Source: Corythucha ciliata (Eukaryota > Arthropoda > Insecta > Hemiptera > Tingidae). From it: 64,000 nucleotides of DNA. The DNA is taken from contig CM075942.1 of the NCBI GenBank assembly GCA_038030265.1, positions 64,422,926 to 64,486,925 of the forward strand, read 5' to 3'. How positions within the stretch are numbered: the first letter of the stretch is position 1; the number at the start of each line of letters is the position of its first letter. The notes under the pieces are model-generated. The model was not told where the DNA came from, ran no database searches, and was given only the letters and a program-made list of their open reading frames with translations. Position numbers and translations under genes: made by a program. Positions 34,790 through 47,060 of the stretch are shown in pieces.

Positions 34790-35500
34790 CTTAACAAACG
34801 ACGTTCTGACGGTACTTGCCGCTAAACAAACGTTTTTGCACATGTGCCACGGTGTGGGAGCTTAGCCGCATGGTACACTTCTTGTTCGCGACTAATTCAG
34901 GTATTTGGAAGGTGAAACAATGAAGATTTCGGCTAAACAAACGATTTCACTCGTGTGTCTGGCTGCTTGAATTTAGGCAAACACGTGTTCGAAGCGAACA
35001 AAGCGAGATGAGAAGCGGAACAAAAGAATATTTTAGCTAAACGAAGGATGTTCCGACAGAATATCTGTTGGGGCATATTTCTTGATTTAGGAGGCTAAAC
35101 AAACGAACATTTGTGGCTATACAGACGTGAACAAAGTAAACAAACGATGTTCTGATGGAACATGCCGCTAAACAAACGATATCGCTCGTGGGTCGGACTC
35201 TCTGGATTTAGGGGCACACAAACGTATTCGTGACGAACAGAGCGAGTCTGTATTATAAAAAAACAAAAAAAACGAATATTTTTGCTAAACAAAACGCCGT
35301 TTTGACGGAATATGCCGCTGTAAACAAATGGTTTCGCTCATGTGTTGGGCTGCCTCAAGTTGGACGTACACACTTTTTTCGCGGCAAATTAAGTGATTTT
35401 GGAGGCTAAACAAACGAATATTTTGGCTAAGCAAACTTAAACAAACGATATTTTGTCTGGTTTGCTCATTAAACAGACGATCTGGCTCACGTGTCGGTGT
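34790..35500 (+). repeat. Family F array, plus orientation
   Basis: Repeated GCTAAACAAACGAATATTTT and CGCTAAACAAACGATTTCGC with GAACAAAGCGAG and CTCGTGTGTCGGGCTG modules. It looks like three to four units of about 170-190 bp, heavily edited. Confidence 0.75.
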
Positions 35501-36027
35501 TTTTTATATCAAATTATTAAAATAATACTTTCCTGTGCTAATGGACTCGCGAATTCACTAAATGCTTACCTAACTGTACATGTCATAGAATTAGCATACA
35601 CATGTCATAAAAGAAACGTTATTAACCAAGTTTTTAGTAATTTCAACGCCCAAACAATGAGATACCTTAGTGTGACCAAGAGTGGCGGCAGGGATTGCAT
35701 CCCGCAGGTGCATTTCTTTACCTGACAGGCTTAAGTACAAGTGAATGTGTCGTCGTTGCTTATCGCAGGGAAATCAACAGTGAAAACACAGTTGTTTAAT
35801 TTACTGGCGTTTCTTACAGAAAGGCAATAAACTTCCCGTGGTTTTTAAATGCATTTCCTGATAGTAAAGCCAAGGAAGCAAAAACAGGACCAATAAACTA
35901 ATGCATGCACACGTTTACGTGGGCGTTTTCATTTTATGGCATTACGAATTTTATAGGCGATTGAATGAGGCTAACATATAGAATATCTAATGTAACTAAA
36001 CTATAATTTGTTTGAGTAAAATGCTAC
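35501..36027. other. Intron DNA next to exon, no gene recognised
   Basis: Unique DNA downstream (minus strand) of the donor at 36027. A 90-codon plus-strand frame has no recognisable domain. Confidence 0.4.
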
Positions 36028-36434
36028 CTGGCGATTGAACGTTCTTGAGACACAACCAAGTGACGGAGAAGACCAGGGAGGTCCTCGTCATCCGAATTCG
36101 TCGACCCACCACCGCCACTGCCGGAGTTCGTCGACGTCGTCGTTGTTGTTGTTGTTGTACTGGTGGACGTTCCAGTCGACGAAGATGTCATCGTGGCTGA
36201 TAGAAGTGCCAGGGGCGAGGCAGGCGCGACCGGAGACGGTCGCAATGGTGCTGTTCGAGTCACAGCTTCGAGTCGTGGCGGATCGTCGCCACTGGTGGGA
36301 GACGGTGATTTAGTCAACAGGAGATGAAGGTGAAGATCGCCTGGACGCAGTGTTCCTGAACTGGGGCCAGTCAGATGGGTGACAACGCTACCTTGGACAA
36401 CGAGCGGCCATCCACGCGGGTAATCGCCGCAATT
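36028..36434 (-). CDS. Large exon of unidentified gene, Ser/Thr-rich linker
   Basis: A 407-bp exon. The acceptor is TTTGTTTTAG at 36444-36435 and the donor CGCCAG followed by GTAGCA. It is open throughout and GC-richer than its surroundings. Residues 1-40 (NCGDYPRGWPLVV, VTHLTGPSSGTLRPGDLHLH) look folded. They are followed by a Pro-rich stretch, a Ser/Thr run with eight consecutive Thr, GSGGGGS, and an acidic NSDDEDLPGLL before HLVVSQERSIA. It begins in phase 0, matching the exon ending at 48889, and ends with two bases completed by the exon at 23767. I do not recognise the family. Confidence 0.8.
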
Positions 36435-38150
36435 CTAAAACAAAGAAACAGCGATGTTTTAATTAGTCGAAAGCAACGGATTTTCGGGATTTTTAGCCCT
36501 AAAAATGAACTGTGATGTGTTTTTTACTATCACATAACGCTGATATTAGTATTTCTGGGCCTCCATTACCGAACATTCATTTGAAAATGGGAAGAACGTA
36601 TAGCCCTGCATATCTCTGACACTGTCGTGAGAAGTACCAGTGAAAAATTAGTCATTTAGTAAGACGTGAAAAAAACCTAATCCCTTAGGAGCCGCTCCAT
36701 TACAAGAGGAGGACTCACTCATAAATTGAGCCAAGCGGTCGACAACAAGCGAAGAAAGAAGCTCTAAATTTATTTTTCAAATAAAATAATACATAAATTA
36801 AATTTTATAAGCCCTAATGAAAGGTCTACACAAAAATTAAACCGCCACTTGAAATGATGGAATTAACTTAGTTCACCTGTTGCTCCCCAAGTCTCCGAGG
36901 TCAGGTAAAGAACCCGTAGGGTTCTTTAGGAGGCGGGTGTTCCAAGGGCGCAAGGGCAAAAAACCTCTTCATCACTTCCGGTTCTCCAACAGAACAGAGT
37001 TTTTTGAATGAGACAGAACGTAGGGAGGGGGAAAAAAGAGAAAGAAAAAGACAAAGAAGGAGACCGAAATTGTTTAATATTCTCAACGTGGGGACCCCCC
37101 TTGTAAAAGTCCAGGGTTTTGTATGGTAATATTGCTTTAAGGATGATGGGACGAAGGGTAGAACACGTTCTGACGACGCAAGTGCTGGATTTTTAGTGTC
37201 AGGAATAATAATGTTTAAAAAACATGGGAAAGCCCTTAGTCTGGTAATGAAGAGAAGAATCTTTTCAATAATCAAATAGTATTGGGAGACAAAATTCGTT
37301 GATTTATTTTTGAAACAACCTTGAAGCGGGGGCATCGACGCGAACTTTCAGTTTCGCAAGTCAAAAAGCCCCCGCACAAAAATCCGTCCTTCGCAAATGT
37401 AAGCTGACTCATTCACTCGCAACAATAGGCTCGTACAAAAGTCGAGCGGAGTTGGATTTGGCGAGACACGTTTAGGTGGCGAGGCGTGAGAGGAAGGGGA
37501 GTCAGTCTTTTATGAGCAACACTGATGGAATTCGCCAAGTTGCCAGATAGAATTCGTAGCGGTGCCGCGAAAAGAAGAGTCGCGAAGAATAAGAGGAATA
37601 AATATATATATGAATCACTCCCACCGGATAAAGAGGACGCCAGCACACAGGAAGAAAGAAAAGAAAGAGTTTATAAGAGACGACAGAATAAATAAGGCTC
37701 TGCTATGCTACCTGATGCATGATTTGAGCACTCTCGTGTAAGGTCAAACGCCTTCCTTTCGACCTTGAGAAAATCACCGCTTTTTTTACTTCATCCGAAA
37801 GCATATTATTGTAGTGGATAACCGACAGATAGCTTTCAGAATGAATAGGCCCCGGACTTCCAGCCTCTCATTATTTCTTTCCCCATTTACATTTTTCACC
37901 TTCCCAAAAAAGCGTAGGCATCCCCTAACAACCGTTTTTGTGTTAATTTTGTTTGCTAATTCGTATCACTTTACGAGCGTCGGTGCTAATAGGACGAACT
38001 ATAAAAAAAAAAAAGAAGATGAAAAAGCCCCGGTAAATTAACATTCGTCAAATTTCAAAAGCCTCTTCTTCATATGGATTGACAGACGATAGTCAAAGGG
38101 CAATATCGTGAAAATAACATACGCGCACGATTGGTACCTTCCTTCCTTCT
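36435..38150. other. Intron DNA, no gene recognised
   Basis: Unique DNA. Minus-strand frames of 144 codons (37335-36901) and 77 codons (37646-37413) include hydrophobic runs but lack supporting splice sites or family motifs, so they are not called. Confidence 0.45.
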
Positions 38151-38153
38151 TAA

Positions 38154-38290
38154 GGCCCTGTTCACAAGCTCTATGTTTACGTTCTGTGGAGTCTATGCAG
38201 CCAAACAGATTTACTCCCTCGAAAAATGAAGCATTTTTATAGGTTGCATTGACACCACACAACACAAACATAGAGCTTGTGAACAGGGCC
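38154..38290. mobile_element. 137-bp PIF/Harbinger-like MITE
   Basis: The ends are GGCCCTGTTCACAAGCTCTA and its inverted copy, and inverted similarity extends about 36 bp. A TAA target duplication flanks it (38151-38153 and 38291-38293). A three-base TWA target and a GGCCCTGTT start are typical of Tourist/Harbinger MITEs. There is no coding sequence. Confidence 0.9.
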
Positions 38291-38519
38291 TAAACATTTA
38301 TCGTGATGAATGTATTAGCAGATGGAGAAGCAAGTATTTGAACCCGCCGACCTGCTACTGTGTTGCCAAGTTCTCCAGTCGATCAAGAACAAAATTTCAC
38401 CCACTGAATCGCTCCCACGCACCGGCATGCCGCCATTTCATTGAAGAAAAAAAATCAATCAATTCGCCCCACACGATTTGGCTCCCAGCCTGAATCAAAG
38501 CACATCATGCGCGTTTGGC

Positions 38520-39619
38520 ACCAACAAAAGAAGGCCTTCGACTTGGTGCCACACGATGCGTTACTGATGAAGCTAGAAGATAGCGGAATAGGCGGAAAAT
38601 TACTCAGTTGGTTTGCATCTTACCTGTTGGGTCGTCAACAGACTGTGCATCTCAAGTCGGCCGTCTCGTCATATTACGATATGCCTACTGGTGTGCCTCA
38701 GGGGTCTCGGGTGGGTCCTCCGCTGTTTGGCCTTTTCATGCGGGACTTGAGGTCATCTTTAGCTTCGCATCCGTCAATTCAGTTCCTTCTTTTTGCTGAT
38801 GACTTAAAGTTATTCGCTATGGTTAACACGGTTGAGGATTATCGGCTACTTCAGATCGCATTGGATGAGCTCACAGATTGGTGTCGGCGCAATGGTATGG
38901 TCTTAAATCCAAATAAGTGCTCTGTGATGTCCTGCCATCGATCTTCGACATTCATTCGCTTCCCGTACACGATTAATCAAGTGGAAGTAGCTCGATTACC
39001 GCTCGTCAAGGATTTGGGTGTCTGGTTTGACAGTGGACTGACCTTCAGGCATCACGTTGAGGTGATTTGTAGGAGAGCATATGGAGCCTTGGGGTTCGTT
39101 CTCAGGTCAACTCGTGATTTTCGGAACATCAGTGAGCTCCAATTTCTCTTTTGCTCGTTGGTTCGGCCTATTCTTGAGTATGCCTCGCCAGTTTGGTCGC
39201 CCTATGTCATTACTAGACAGCTATTGATTGAAGCGGTACAGTCGAAAATGATGAGGCACTTAAATTACCGATTTCGCCTAGTCATGATCTCACGAAATGA
39301 TCAAATTCCCGCCCCATTGGTTCCTTCGTTGCCGTCACTGCTGCTCAGGAAAAAGGTTGCTGACATTGTTTTGCTGTTTCGTATTCTGCGTGGCACCATT
39401 GACTGCTCTTACCTGCTTGGTCATCTGAGAATTCGGGTTCCGGGAGTAGCTACAAGGTCGTCGGCAACATTCAGCGTCGAGCGGCACTGAACGGACTATT
39501 TATATTATTCACCCTTGTCGAGAATGATGAGGTTTGCGAACGATCTCGGAATTGATCTCTTTCACGTGTCCCAGAGTCAATTACTCACTTTTGTCAGGGA
39601 TTCTTTGAGCAGGGACTAA
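38520..39619 (+). pseudogene. 5'-truncated LINE reverse transcriptase
   Basis: The non-LTR RT begins mid-domain at KAFDLVPHDALLMKLEDSGI and runs through GVPQGSRVGPPLFGLFMRDL, the catalytic FLLFADDLKLF, NGMVLNPNKCSVMS and KDLGVWFDSGLTFRHHV. It continues with RPILEYASPVWSP and the C-terminal thumb-like region. A stop at 39488-39490 interrupts the frame, which then continues with PLSRMMRFANDLGIDLF and ends at 39617-39619. RT would copy element RNA at a nicked target site. The 5' two-thirds, including the endonuclease, is missing. The clade is probably Jockey/CR1-like, because no RNase H follows. Bases just upstream (38441-38519) are open but do not look like LINE. Confidence 0.88.
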
Positions 39620-39743
39620 TTATAATTATTTTTAGTGAAAACTAGTCATTGATACCTTGCTTATTATTGTTGCTGAGTCGTTAAAAAGTTTTACACTATC
39701 TAAATTGTTAGTAGGGTCGCTTAAACTACGAGGGTTAGTGGTT

Positions 39744-41333
39744 AAATCATGCAAAAGTCTGTAGCCGTAGGAGCCTACATCGTCTGTCTTCCCTCGTTGA
39801 GGTTCGTCAAGAACGGACCGGTTTCGGCTGCTCGCCATCTTCAGCATTTGGTTTCCCAACTGAAACTGAGCGGTGGTCGTGTTACCCCCCTGTATTTATA
39901 CCCCCTTGTCATGTTGTGTCCTTTCACTTTTCTCCCCTGTATGTCGGTATCTGATAAAAAAGTCCGTTATTTTCTGTCTCTTGTTTGGTGGTGATATGAT
40001 GTCTCGTGTATTTGTGTTGGTTGTGATAGTTTTTTGTTTTTTAGCCTCCGGTGAGATGTTATGGGTCGCTTTTCTTTTTACCGGGTAAATTTCCTTCAGA
40101 GGAGTGAAGATGGTATCGGAAGTGGTATTCAGCTGTTCGTTTATTATGTTTCCCTCGAACGTTTTTTGCTTGTAGATCTCCATATTCTCCAATATGTTTA
40201 GTCTTCGTCCCTTTTGTTTATTGTGTAGCAGTGTCATAGCTTTTGTTATGTTTTGTGGTTGGTGGTTATATGTGCGGAGGTGTGGTAATCCACAACTCCT
40301 CCTCCCACCCAACCCAACACAAACTGTCGGCCTTCAGAAGTTTGATACACCGACTTAAGAACATCCCCATGACACAACAAGACTATAATAACGAACTACA
40401 TATAATTTACCAAATAGCTGTAAATAATGGCTACAAAACGACAACAATAGACAAATTACTTAAACAAAAACAGAAACAGACAAACAAAATACCTGACAAC
40501 ACAGAAATTAAGAAATGGACAACGTTCACCTTTACCGGAAGCGAGACCTACCGACTAACTAACTTCTTTGTTAAGAAAGGACTGAACATAGCTATGAGAA
40601 CTGACAATACAATTAGGAACGCGACCAAAACAAAAAATGAAAAAACCAACAAATACGACCAAAACGGAGTTTACAAATTAACATGTTCGTGCGACGAAGT
40701 CTACATAGGGCAAACCGGAAGAAAGCTAAGGCAAAGATACAGGGAACATATAGCTTCATACAACAGACACAAAGACGACTCAAACTATGCTAACCACCTC
40801 CGCACATATAACCACCAACCACAAAACATAACAAAAGCTATGACACTGCTACACAATAAACAAAAGGGACGAAGACTAAACATATTGGAGAATATGGAGA
40901 TCTACAAGCAAAAAACGTTCGAGGGAAACATAATAAACGAACAGCTGAATACCACTTCCGATACCATCTTCACTCCTCTGAAGGAAATTTACCCGGTAAA
41001 AAGAAAAGCGACCCATAACATCTCACCGGAGGCTAAAAAACAAAAAACTATCACAACCAACACAAATACACGAGACATCATATCACCACCAAACAAGAGA
41101 CAGAAAATAACGGACTTTTTTATCAGATACCGACATACAGGGGAGAAAAGTGAAAGGACACAACATGACAAGGGGGTATAAATACAGGGGGGTAACACGA
41201 CCACCGCTCAGTTTCAGTTGGGAAACCAAATGCTGAAGATGGCGAGCAGCCGAAACCGGTCCGTTCTTGACGAACCTCAACGAGGGAAGACAGACGATGT
41301 AGGCTCCTACGGCTACAGACTTTTGCATGATTT
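39744..41333. mobile_element. Penelope-like element with palindromic 540-bp arms
   Basis: Left arm 39744-40283 and right arm 40794-41333 are inverted copies around a 510-bp centre. The translated segments checked in the two arms are identical. The right arm is the 3' end of a Penelope-like element; the left arm is an inverted extra copy of the same end. The centre plus the right arm encode a GIY-YIG protein. No reverse-transcriptase core is present, so the element is 5'-truncated. Confidence 0.88.
40284..41181 (+). CDS. Penelope-like C-terminal GIY-YIG endonuclease region
   Basis: Open frame of about 300 codons. The early part (HPTQHKLSAFRSLIHRL, YQIAVNNGYKTTTIDKLL) matches the linker that follows the RT in animal Penelope-like elements. 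The endonuclease reads GVYKLTCSCDEVYIGQTGRK, LRQRYREH and later NILENMEIYK, giving the GIY...YIG tyrosines, the Arg of the helix and a downstream Glu. It would nick target DNA. A Lys-rich tail (PVKRKATHNISPEAKKQKT, PPNKRQKITDFF) resembles nuclear-localisation sequence. An upstream extension to 40243 lies in the inverted arm and is probably not original. No stops are seen, but without RT it cannot be autonomous. Confidence 0.8.
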
Positions 41334-41519
41334 TTACACTATCTTTATATCACTACTTTACGAGATTTATGTTTTTGTTGTTGTTGTTGTTGTTGTTTGG
41401 AGATTGTCGATATCACTTGTTATCACGTCTTGATATTATATCGTTCGTGAATCAATTATTAATAAAATTGGGCATGACCCGTTTAAAAAAAAAAAAAAAA
41501 ATTAGTCGTGTTCGTCATT

Positions 41520-41790
41520 TTGTCTTGGATGCGTTATCGCTTAAAATCCCAATTTCATTGGTTTTGCACTTTTACAAACCAAATTTTGCGGAATTTCGCT
41601 CTTTCAGAACCCAATTCGTGAAGTTGACCCCTATAAAGCCCAATTTTGGGGACTTTTGTATCAAAAACAAAATTTCGTGGAGGCTTTAGCTCTCTTTCAT
41701 CTTTGCAGGTTCGTTTAATCGTCGAATTCTCCGATTTTGGGTTTCAACCCACAATTTTCGCGGAGATTTAAGCTTACGAGGTGGTTTTTG
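41520..41790 (+). repeat. Family C remnant
   Basis: Units such as CCAAATTTTGCGGAATTTCG and CTCTTTCAGAACCCAATTCG, in the reverse sense relative to the arrays at 20 kb. It ends in a C run at about 41803-41813. Confidence 0.55.
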
Positions 41791-41929
41791 GTAGTTTTGA
41801 ACCCCCCCCCCCCTTAAGAAAATGGAGTCTCAACCATGAACACGTCAGGCAGTGATAGGATAGGGTAGGAAGGGGGAAGGGGGTTCATCAAGCTTAGGGC
41901 GCTCCCGGGAGTGGCCGAACAGGTCCAGC

Positions 41930-42790
41930 GCCGGTCACCGGCCACTGAAAGAAGGAACCAAAACTTGCAATTTCTCCGAAATTATAACCATAAACTTGAA
42001 ATCACGGGATATTTTAGCCATAAAACCTTCAAATTTCGTGAGTATTCGTCAGCCTTATGGCGCTCTTTGGTACCGCGGCTAGCCCCAGAGGTTCCACCGC
42101 CACAAAACATGCGCCATTTTGATATCGTTTGCTTGCATCAAGACTGGTAATTTTGCTCAAATTAAAACGCAAAGTTGTCCATCTCGACGATATTCAGTTA
42201 GGAAACTTCCAATTTTATGGGTGTTTGTGAGGTCGGCTGGCCAGAGAAACGCTGCTACCAAAAAAAGACCCCAAAACTCGCAATTTTGTTTAAATTACGA
42301 TTCGAAACTTTCAATTTCGCGGATATTCCACCAGAAAAACTGGTAGTTTCGCTCAAAGGACCCGTAATTGCTAGCTCACGCCACCAATATTTACCAAAAT
42401 GTTTCAATTACACGTCTGTTCGTCGGAGTCGGCTAGCCCCTTGGGATCCGGGTTCACTAAAAACCACCATACTTTCCCATTTGTTTAGGGAACACTGGAT
42501 GAAACTCGCAATTTCATCGAAATTAGGGCGTGAAACTCGCAATTGTCTCGAAATGTTGCCATTTTTGTGAGGGAGGGGGGAGCCGTCCGTCGTAGCCGGT
42601 AGCCTGATAAAAACTAATTGCAATCTTCCAATTTCCCCTGATATTTTCGGCGAAACTGTCAATTTCTACGAAATTTTGACCCGAAAATTGCATTTACACA
42701 AGAATTAGGACATGAATCTTGCATTTTCCCGAACTCGCAATTTCGCATTCAGCCAGAAAACTTGTAATTTTGCTCAATTTAGGACCCGAA
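41930..42790 (+). repeat. Family H array
   Basis: About 20 diverged units of 30-36 bp around AACTCGCAATTTCG and GAAACTTCCAATTTTATGG. Frames of 70 to 117 codons here follow the repeat and are not called. Confidence 0.7.
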
Positions 42791-43210
42791 CATGCAAAAT
42801 TCAATGATTGTCGCTTAATGTTGCTATTCGTGAGGCTATATAATGGTCCCAGTTGGGGTCGGCCACCGCGGCCAGCTTGAATTGAGCCGTGAAACTTGTT
42901 TAATTAAAATCAGGAAGTCAGCTGGTTGAAAAATCAAGAAATTTCATGGATATTTACCACAAAAATCAGTATCCAGACGCAGAATGGGCCGATTTGGATG
43001 AGTAATTGAGTACAAAATGAATGAGCGAAGTATTCGGACATTCAGATTTACATGAAAATATGCGATGGGGTCTGTGGCTCCCAAATAGTTTCAATGAGGT
43101 GTGCTTAGCAGAATTCTTAGAAAGGAACGACCCACAGCTGTGGGAGCTCTGCCACCCCCCCCCCTCTAGAACCAAATCACCTCACCATATTGTCAACCGC
43201 CAGCTAGCTC
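42791..43210. other. Spacer, no gene recognised
   Basis: Mixed DNA. The short palindrome CCCACAGCTGTGGG at 43132-43145 is followed by a C run at 43155-43164. Confidence 0.4.
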
Positions 43211-44560
43211 AGACGAAAAGAAAAACGTCAATTCACTGATAAAATTAAGAAAAAAGCTAATTATGCGGTTACAATTGAGAAAACAGCAAAGCCCGGCTTC
43301 AACTTTGTGGTAAGATTCGCGACGTACATTGATGATTTGAAGAATTTGCGGCTAAAATTGGGGAAAACGTTAATTCACGGCTCAAATTAAGGGAGAATGC
43401 TAATCGGGGTCTAAAACAGTGAAAAACGCTAATTCATGGATAAAATTGATAAAAATTGATAATTCGCGGATGCGTAGGAAAAACGCTAGTAAACAGTTAC
43501 AATAAACAAAAATCACTAATTCACGGCTGCAATTAAGAAAAACGCCAAATCGCGGCTAAAATTGATAAAAGGTAGAATTGGGAAAAACGCTGAGAGAAAG
43601 TGCAAATCGGCAGCTGAAACAGGAAAAAAAAACTCTAACAAACGGCTAAAATTGAAAAAAAAATCACAATTTCACGGCTAAAATTGTGAAAAATGCCAAT
43701 GCGCAACTAAAATTTAATAAAAGGTAAATTCTCAGCTAGAAATGAGGAAACACCAATTCGCGGCTTCTGAAGGCGATTTTGTGGCTAAAATTGAGAAAAA
43801 GCGCTAATCCCACACAGGAAAAATTGGGGAAAAAAATAAATAAATAAAACGCACAGCTCAAATTTATAAAACGCTAATTATTGGCTAAAATTGGTGGATA
43901 AATGCACAAAAGGCGTTAATTGACAAAAATCACAAATTTTGTGATTAAATAGATGAAAGGCGCTAATTCGTGGCTAAAATAGAAAAACCTGTTAGTTTTA
44001 TGCTAAAATTCAGATAAAGTGCTAATCAGCTGCTAAAACAGAGAAAAACGCTAATTTTTGGTTAGAAAATGAGACAAAAAAAGCGATGAATCTCTCAGCA
44101 GGCTCAGGTAATATTGAAAAACAAATGCCAATTCGTGGTTTACCGAGGCTGCCTCGTGACTAGAACTATATTACTAAGATTTTTGTTTTTGAGGTGTTAA
44201 TTCAATGCTAATATTTAAAAAAAGAGCTCATTTTGCGCTAAAATTGAGATAATTACAGAAATTTTAAAGTCAACCAGCATGGCAGGGTATCCGAGGGTAA
44301 ACTTCGCTGTTAAAATAGACACACCAGAAAATGCGCTGACCCCAATAGTTTCCTTAGAAATTGAAAAGGCACGCAAATGTGCTAATCTTTGAGCAATTAC
44401 GTGGCAAAAAGTTTGAAAATGGCGTTCATTCCGCTAATTCATGGATAAAATTAAGAAATTATTCGCTCTAATGCTCTAATTCATGGCAAAAATTGACGAA
44501 AAGTCCTAATTCGAGGCAAAAATTGAGAAACAAATTGCAACAAATTGGCGTTTTCCTCAA
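43211..44560 (-). repeat. Family A array, minus orientation
   Basis: About 40 diverged units of GCTAATTCACGGCTAAAATT. It includes the variant module CGCGGCTTCTGAAGGCGATT at 43758-43777. Orientation flips at about 44560. Confidence 0.85.
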
Positions 44561-45440
44561 TTTATAGCAACGAATCAGCAATTTATCTCAATTTGACCTT
44601 TAGAAAAAATCTAGAATATTAGCATTTCTCTTAATTTTAGCCACGCTAATTAGTGGCTCTCCAAAATTAGCGTTTTTTTTTGTGTGTGTTTTTTTTTTTT
44701 TACACTTTAGCCCTGCACTAACAGTTTCTTTTTACTTTAAGCGATGGATTAGTGCTTTACCTCCGTTTTAGATGAGAATTAGCGGGTTTTTCCCCTATAG
44801 CTATGAATTGGCGCTTTTTCGCAATTTTGCCAACAAATAAATAACGGCCTTTAACGCAAATTGAAATTGTTCGTTATTTCAGCCACGAATTTGATTTTAT
44901 ATCACGCTTTATCCGCGAAATAGTGATTTTACTAAATTTCAGTCGTCAATTAGTGCATTTTCCCAATTTTAGCCGCTTAACTATATTTTTTCCATTTTCT
45001 GCAGCAGCGAATTTTTCATTTTTATACTCAATTTGAGCTGAAAATTAGCGTCTCTCTTAATTTTAGGCGCACTCTTCCAAAATCATCCGCAATTTAGCTG
45101 AAGTTTTTACATTTTAGCCGCGCGTTACTAAATTTTTTTTGTCACTTTTAGTTTGGCTATGGATCAGCGCTTTTTCACACTTTTAGCCGAAAATTTCCGT
45201 ATTTTCAATTCCAAATACTTACGACTGAAAACGTTCTCCATTTTAGCCGCGCTTTCTTTTCCTTTTTAGCAGGGTATTAGCATTTTTCTCAATTTGAACT
45301 GAATACTATCGTATTTATTAGCGTTTTTATCCCATGAATTAGCGACTTTTCTCCATTTTTGCCACAAATTGGCGTTAATTTCCTCAATTTTTAGCAGCGA
45401 ATTGACACATTTTCTCAATGTCAGCTAAAATTTCTCGTAT
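44561..45440 (+). repeat. Family A array, plus orientation
   Basis: Units read TTTTAGCCGCG and GAATTAGCG. With the preceding array it forms a head-to-head inverted pair of about 2.2 kb. Confidence 0.85.
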
Positions 45441-47060
45441 TTCTCGAATCTTTAATTTTAGACGGTATTGTCAATTTTCTCGAGGAAATTTTCAATTTTA
45501 TTGGCAAATTGACTTTTTTTTATACGCATTGTCAATTTAATCAAAAATTTGTCAATTTGAAGCTAAAATTGCCAATTTGACGTGAAGATTGTAACTCACC
45601 CACAATGATTTCATTTTGGTCCTTGGAACTTATTAATTTTGCCACATGACTGATTGTTAATACAGTAATTATTGGTGATCGTTTATTTTGGATTTAAACT
45701 TATCATTTTTAAAATGAATAGCCCATTATACGCAGAAATTATCAATAGTAAGAGTGAATTGTCAATTTTATGAGGAAATTATTAATTTTACGGGAAAATG
45801 TCAATTTTATAAGGAAATTGTCAATTTTATGAGGAAATTGTCAATTTTGAGGAAATTGTCAATTTTATTAGGAAATTGTCCATTTTACGAGGAATAAATT
45901 GTCAATTTTATGAGTAAATTGTCCATTTTACGGGGAAATCGTGAATTTTATGAGGAAATCGTGAATTTTATGAGGAAATGTATGCTTTTGAAGGAAATTG
46001 TCAATTTCATGAATAAACGGTCAATTTTATCAGAAAAATGTCAATTATATGAGGAAATAGTCAATTTTTAGAGCAAGTTGTTCCTCTAGTAAGGAAATAA
46101 TTGTCAATTTTATAGGGAAATGGCCAATTTAATGGAGAAATAATAAATTTTATGAGGAAATTGTTCATTTTATGGCGAAATTGTCAATTTTATGAGGAAA
46201 TTGTCCATATAATGAGAAAAATTTTCAATTTTATAAGGAAATTGTCAAATTTATAAAGAAATCGTGAATTTTATTAGAAATTGTAGGCTTTAGTTGGAAA
46301 TTGTCAGTGTTAAGAGGAAATGGTCAATTTTATCAGAAAAGTGTCAATTATTTGAGGAATATGTCTATTTTTGAGTAAATTGTCCCTTTTATACTGAAAT
46401 AATCGTCAATTTTATAGGGAAATTGTCAATTTTATGAGGAAATTGTCAATTTTACGGGGAAATGTCAATTTTATGAGGAAATTGTCAATTTTGAGGAAAT
46501 TGTCAATTTTACGGGGAAATCGTGAATTTTATGAGGAAATCGTGAATTTTATGAGGAAATTGTATGCTTTTGAAGGAAATTGTCAATTTCATGAATAAAC
46601 GGTCAATTTTATCAGAAAAATGTCAATTATATGAGGAAATTGTCAATTTTTAGAGTAAGTTGTCCCTTTAATAAGGAAATAATTGTCAATTTTATAGGGA
46701 AATGGTCAATTTAATGGAGAAATAATAAATTTTATAAGGAAATTGTTCATTTTATGGCGAAATTGTCAATTTTATGAGGAAATTGTCCATATAATGAGAA
46801 CATTTTTCGATTTTATAAGGAAATTGTCAAATTTATAAGGAAATCGTGAATTTTATTAGAAAATTGTAGGCTTTAGTTGGAAATTGTCAATTTTATGAGG
46901 AAATGGTCAATTGTATCAGAAAATTGTCAATTATATGAGGAATATGTCTATTTTTGAGTAAATTGACGATTGAAATAATCGTCAATTTTATAGGGAAATT
47001 GTCAATTTTATGAGGAAATCGTCAATTTCATGAGGAGACTGTCAATTTTTTAAGCGGCCA
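45441..47060 (-). repeat. Family E array, minus orientation
   Basis: About 75 units of TTGTCAATTTTATGAGGAAA, the largest array of this family. A 582-bp higher-order unit is duplicated: the marker TGCTTTTGAAGGAAATTGTC-like sequence is at 45983 and 46565. The segment near 45600-45720 aligns, inverted, with the copia flanks at 25760-25890 and 31413-31460 without the copia. Confidence 0.92.

Noticed and set aside
34790..35500. Repeated GTTTGTTTAGC motif as forkhead-type binding sites
   Set aside because: TGTTTA resembles forkhead sites, but the array is a repeat family with no nearby promoter to support regulation.
36901..37335. 144-codon minus-strand frame upstream of the large exon
   Set aside because: No splice sites in phase with neighbouring exons and no recognisable motif. 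The exons at 48889 and 36434 already join in phase without it.
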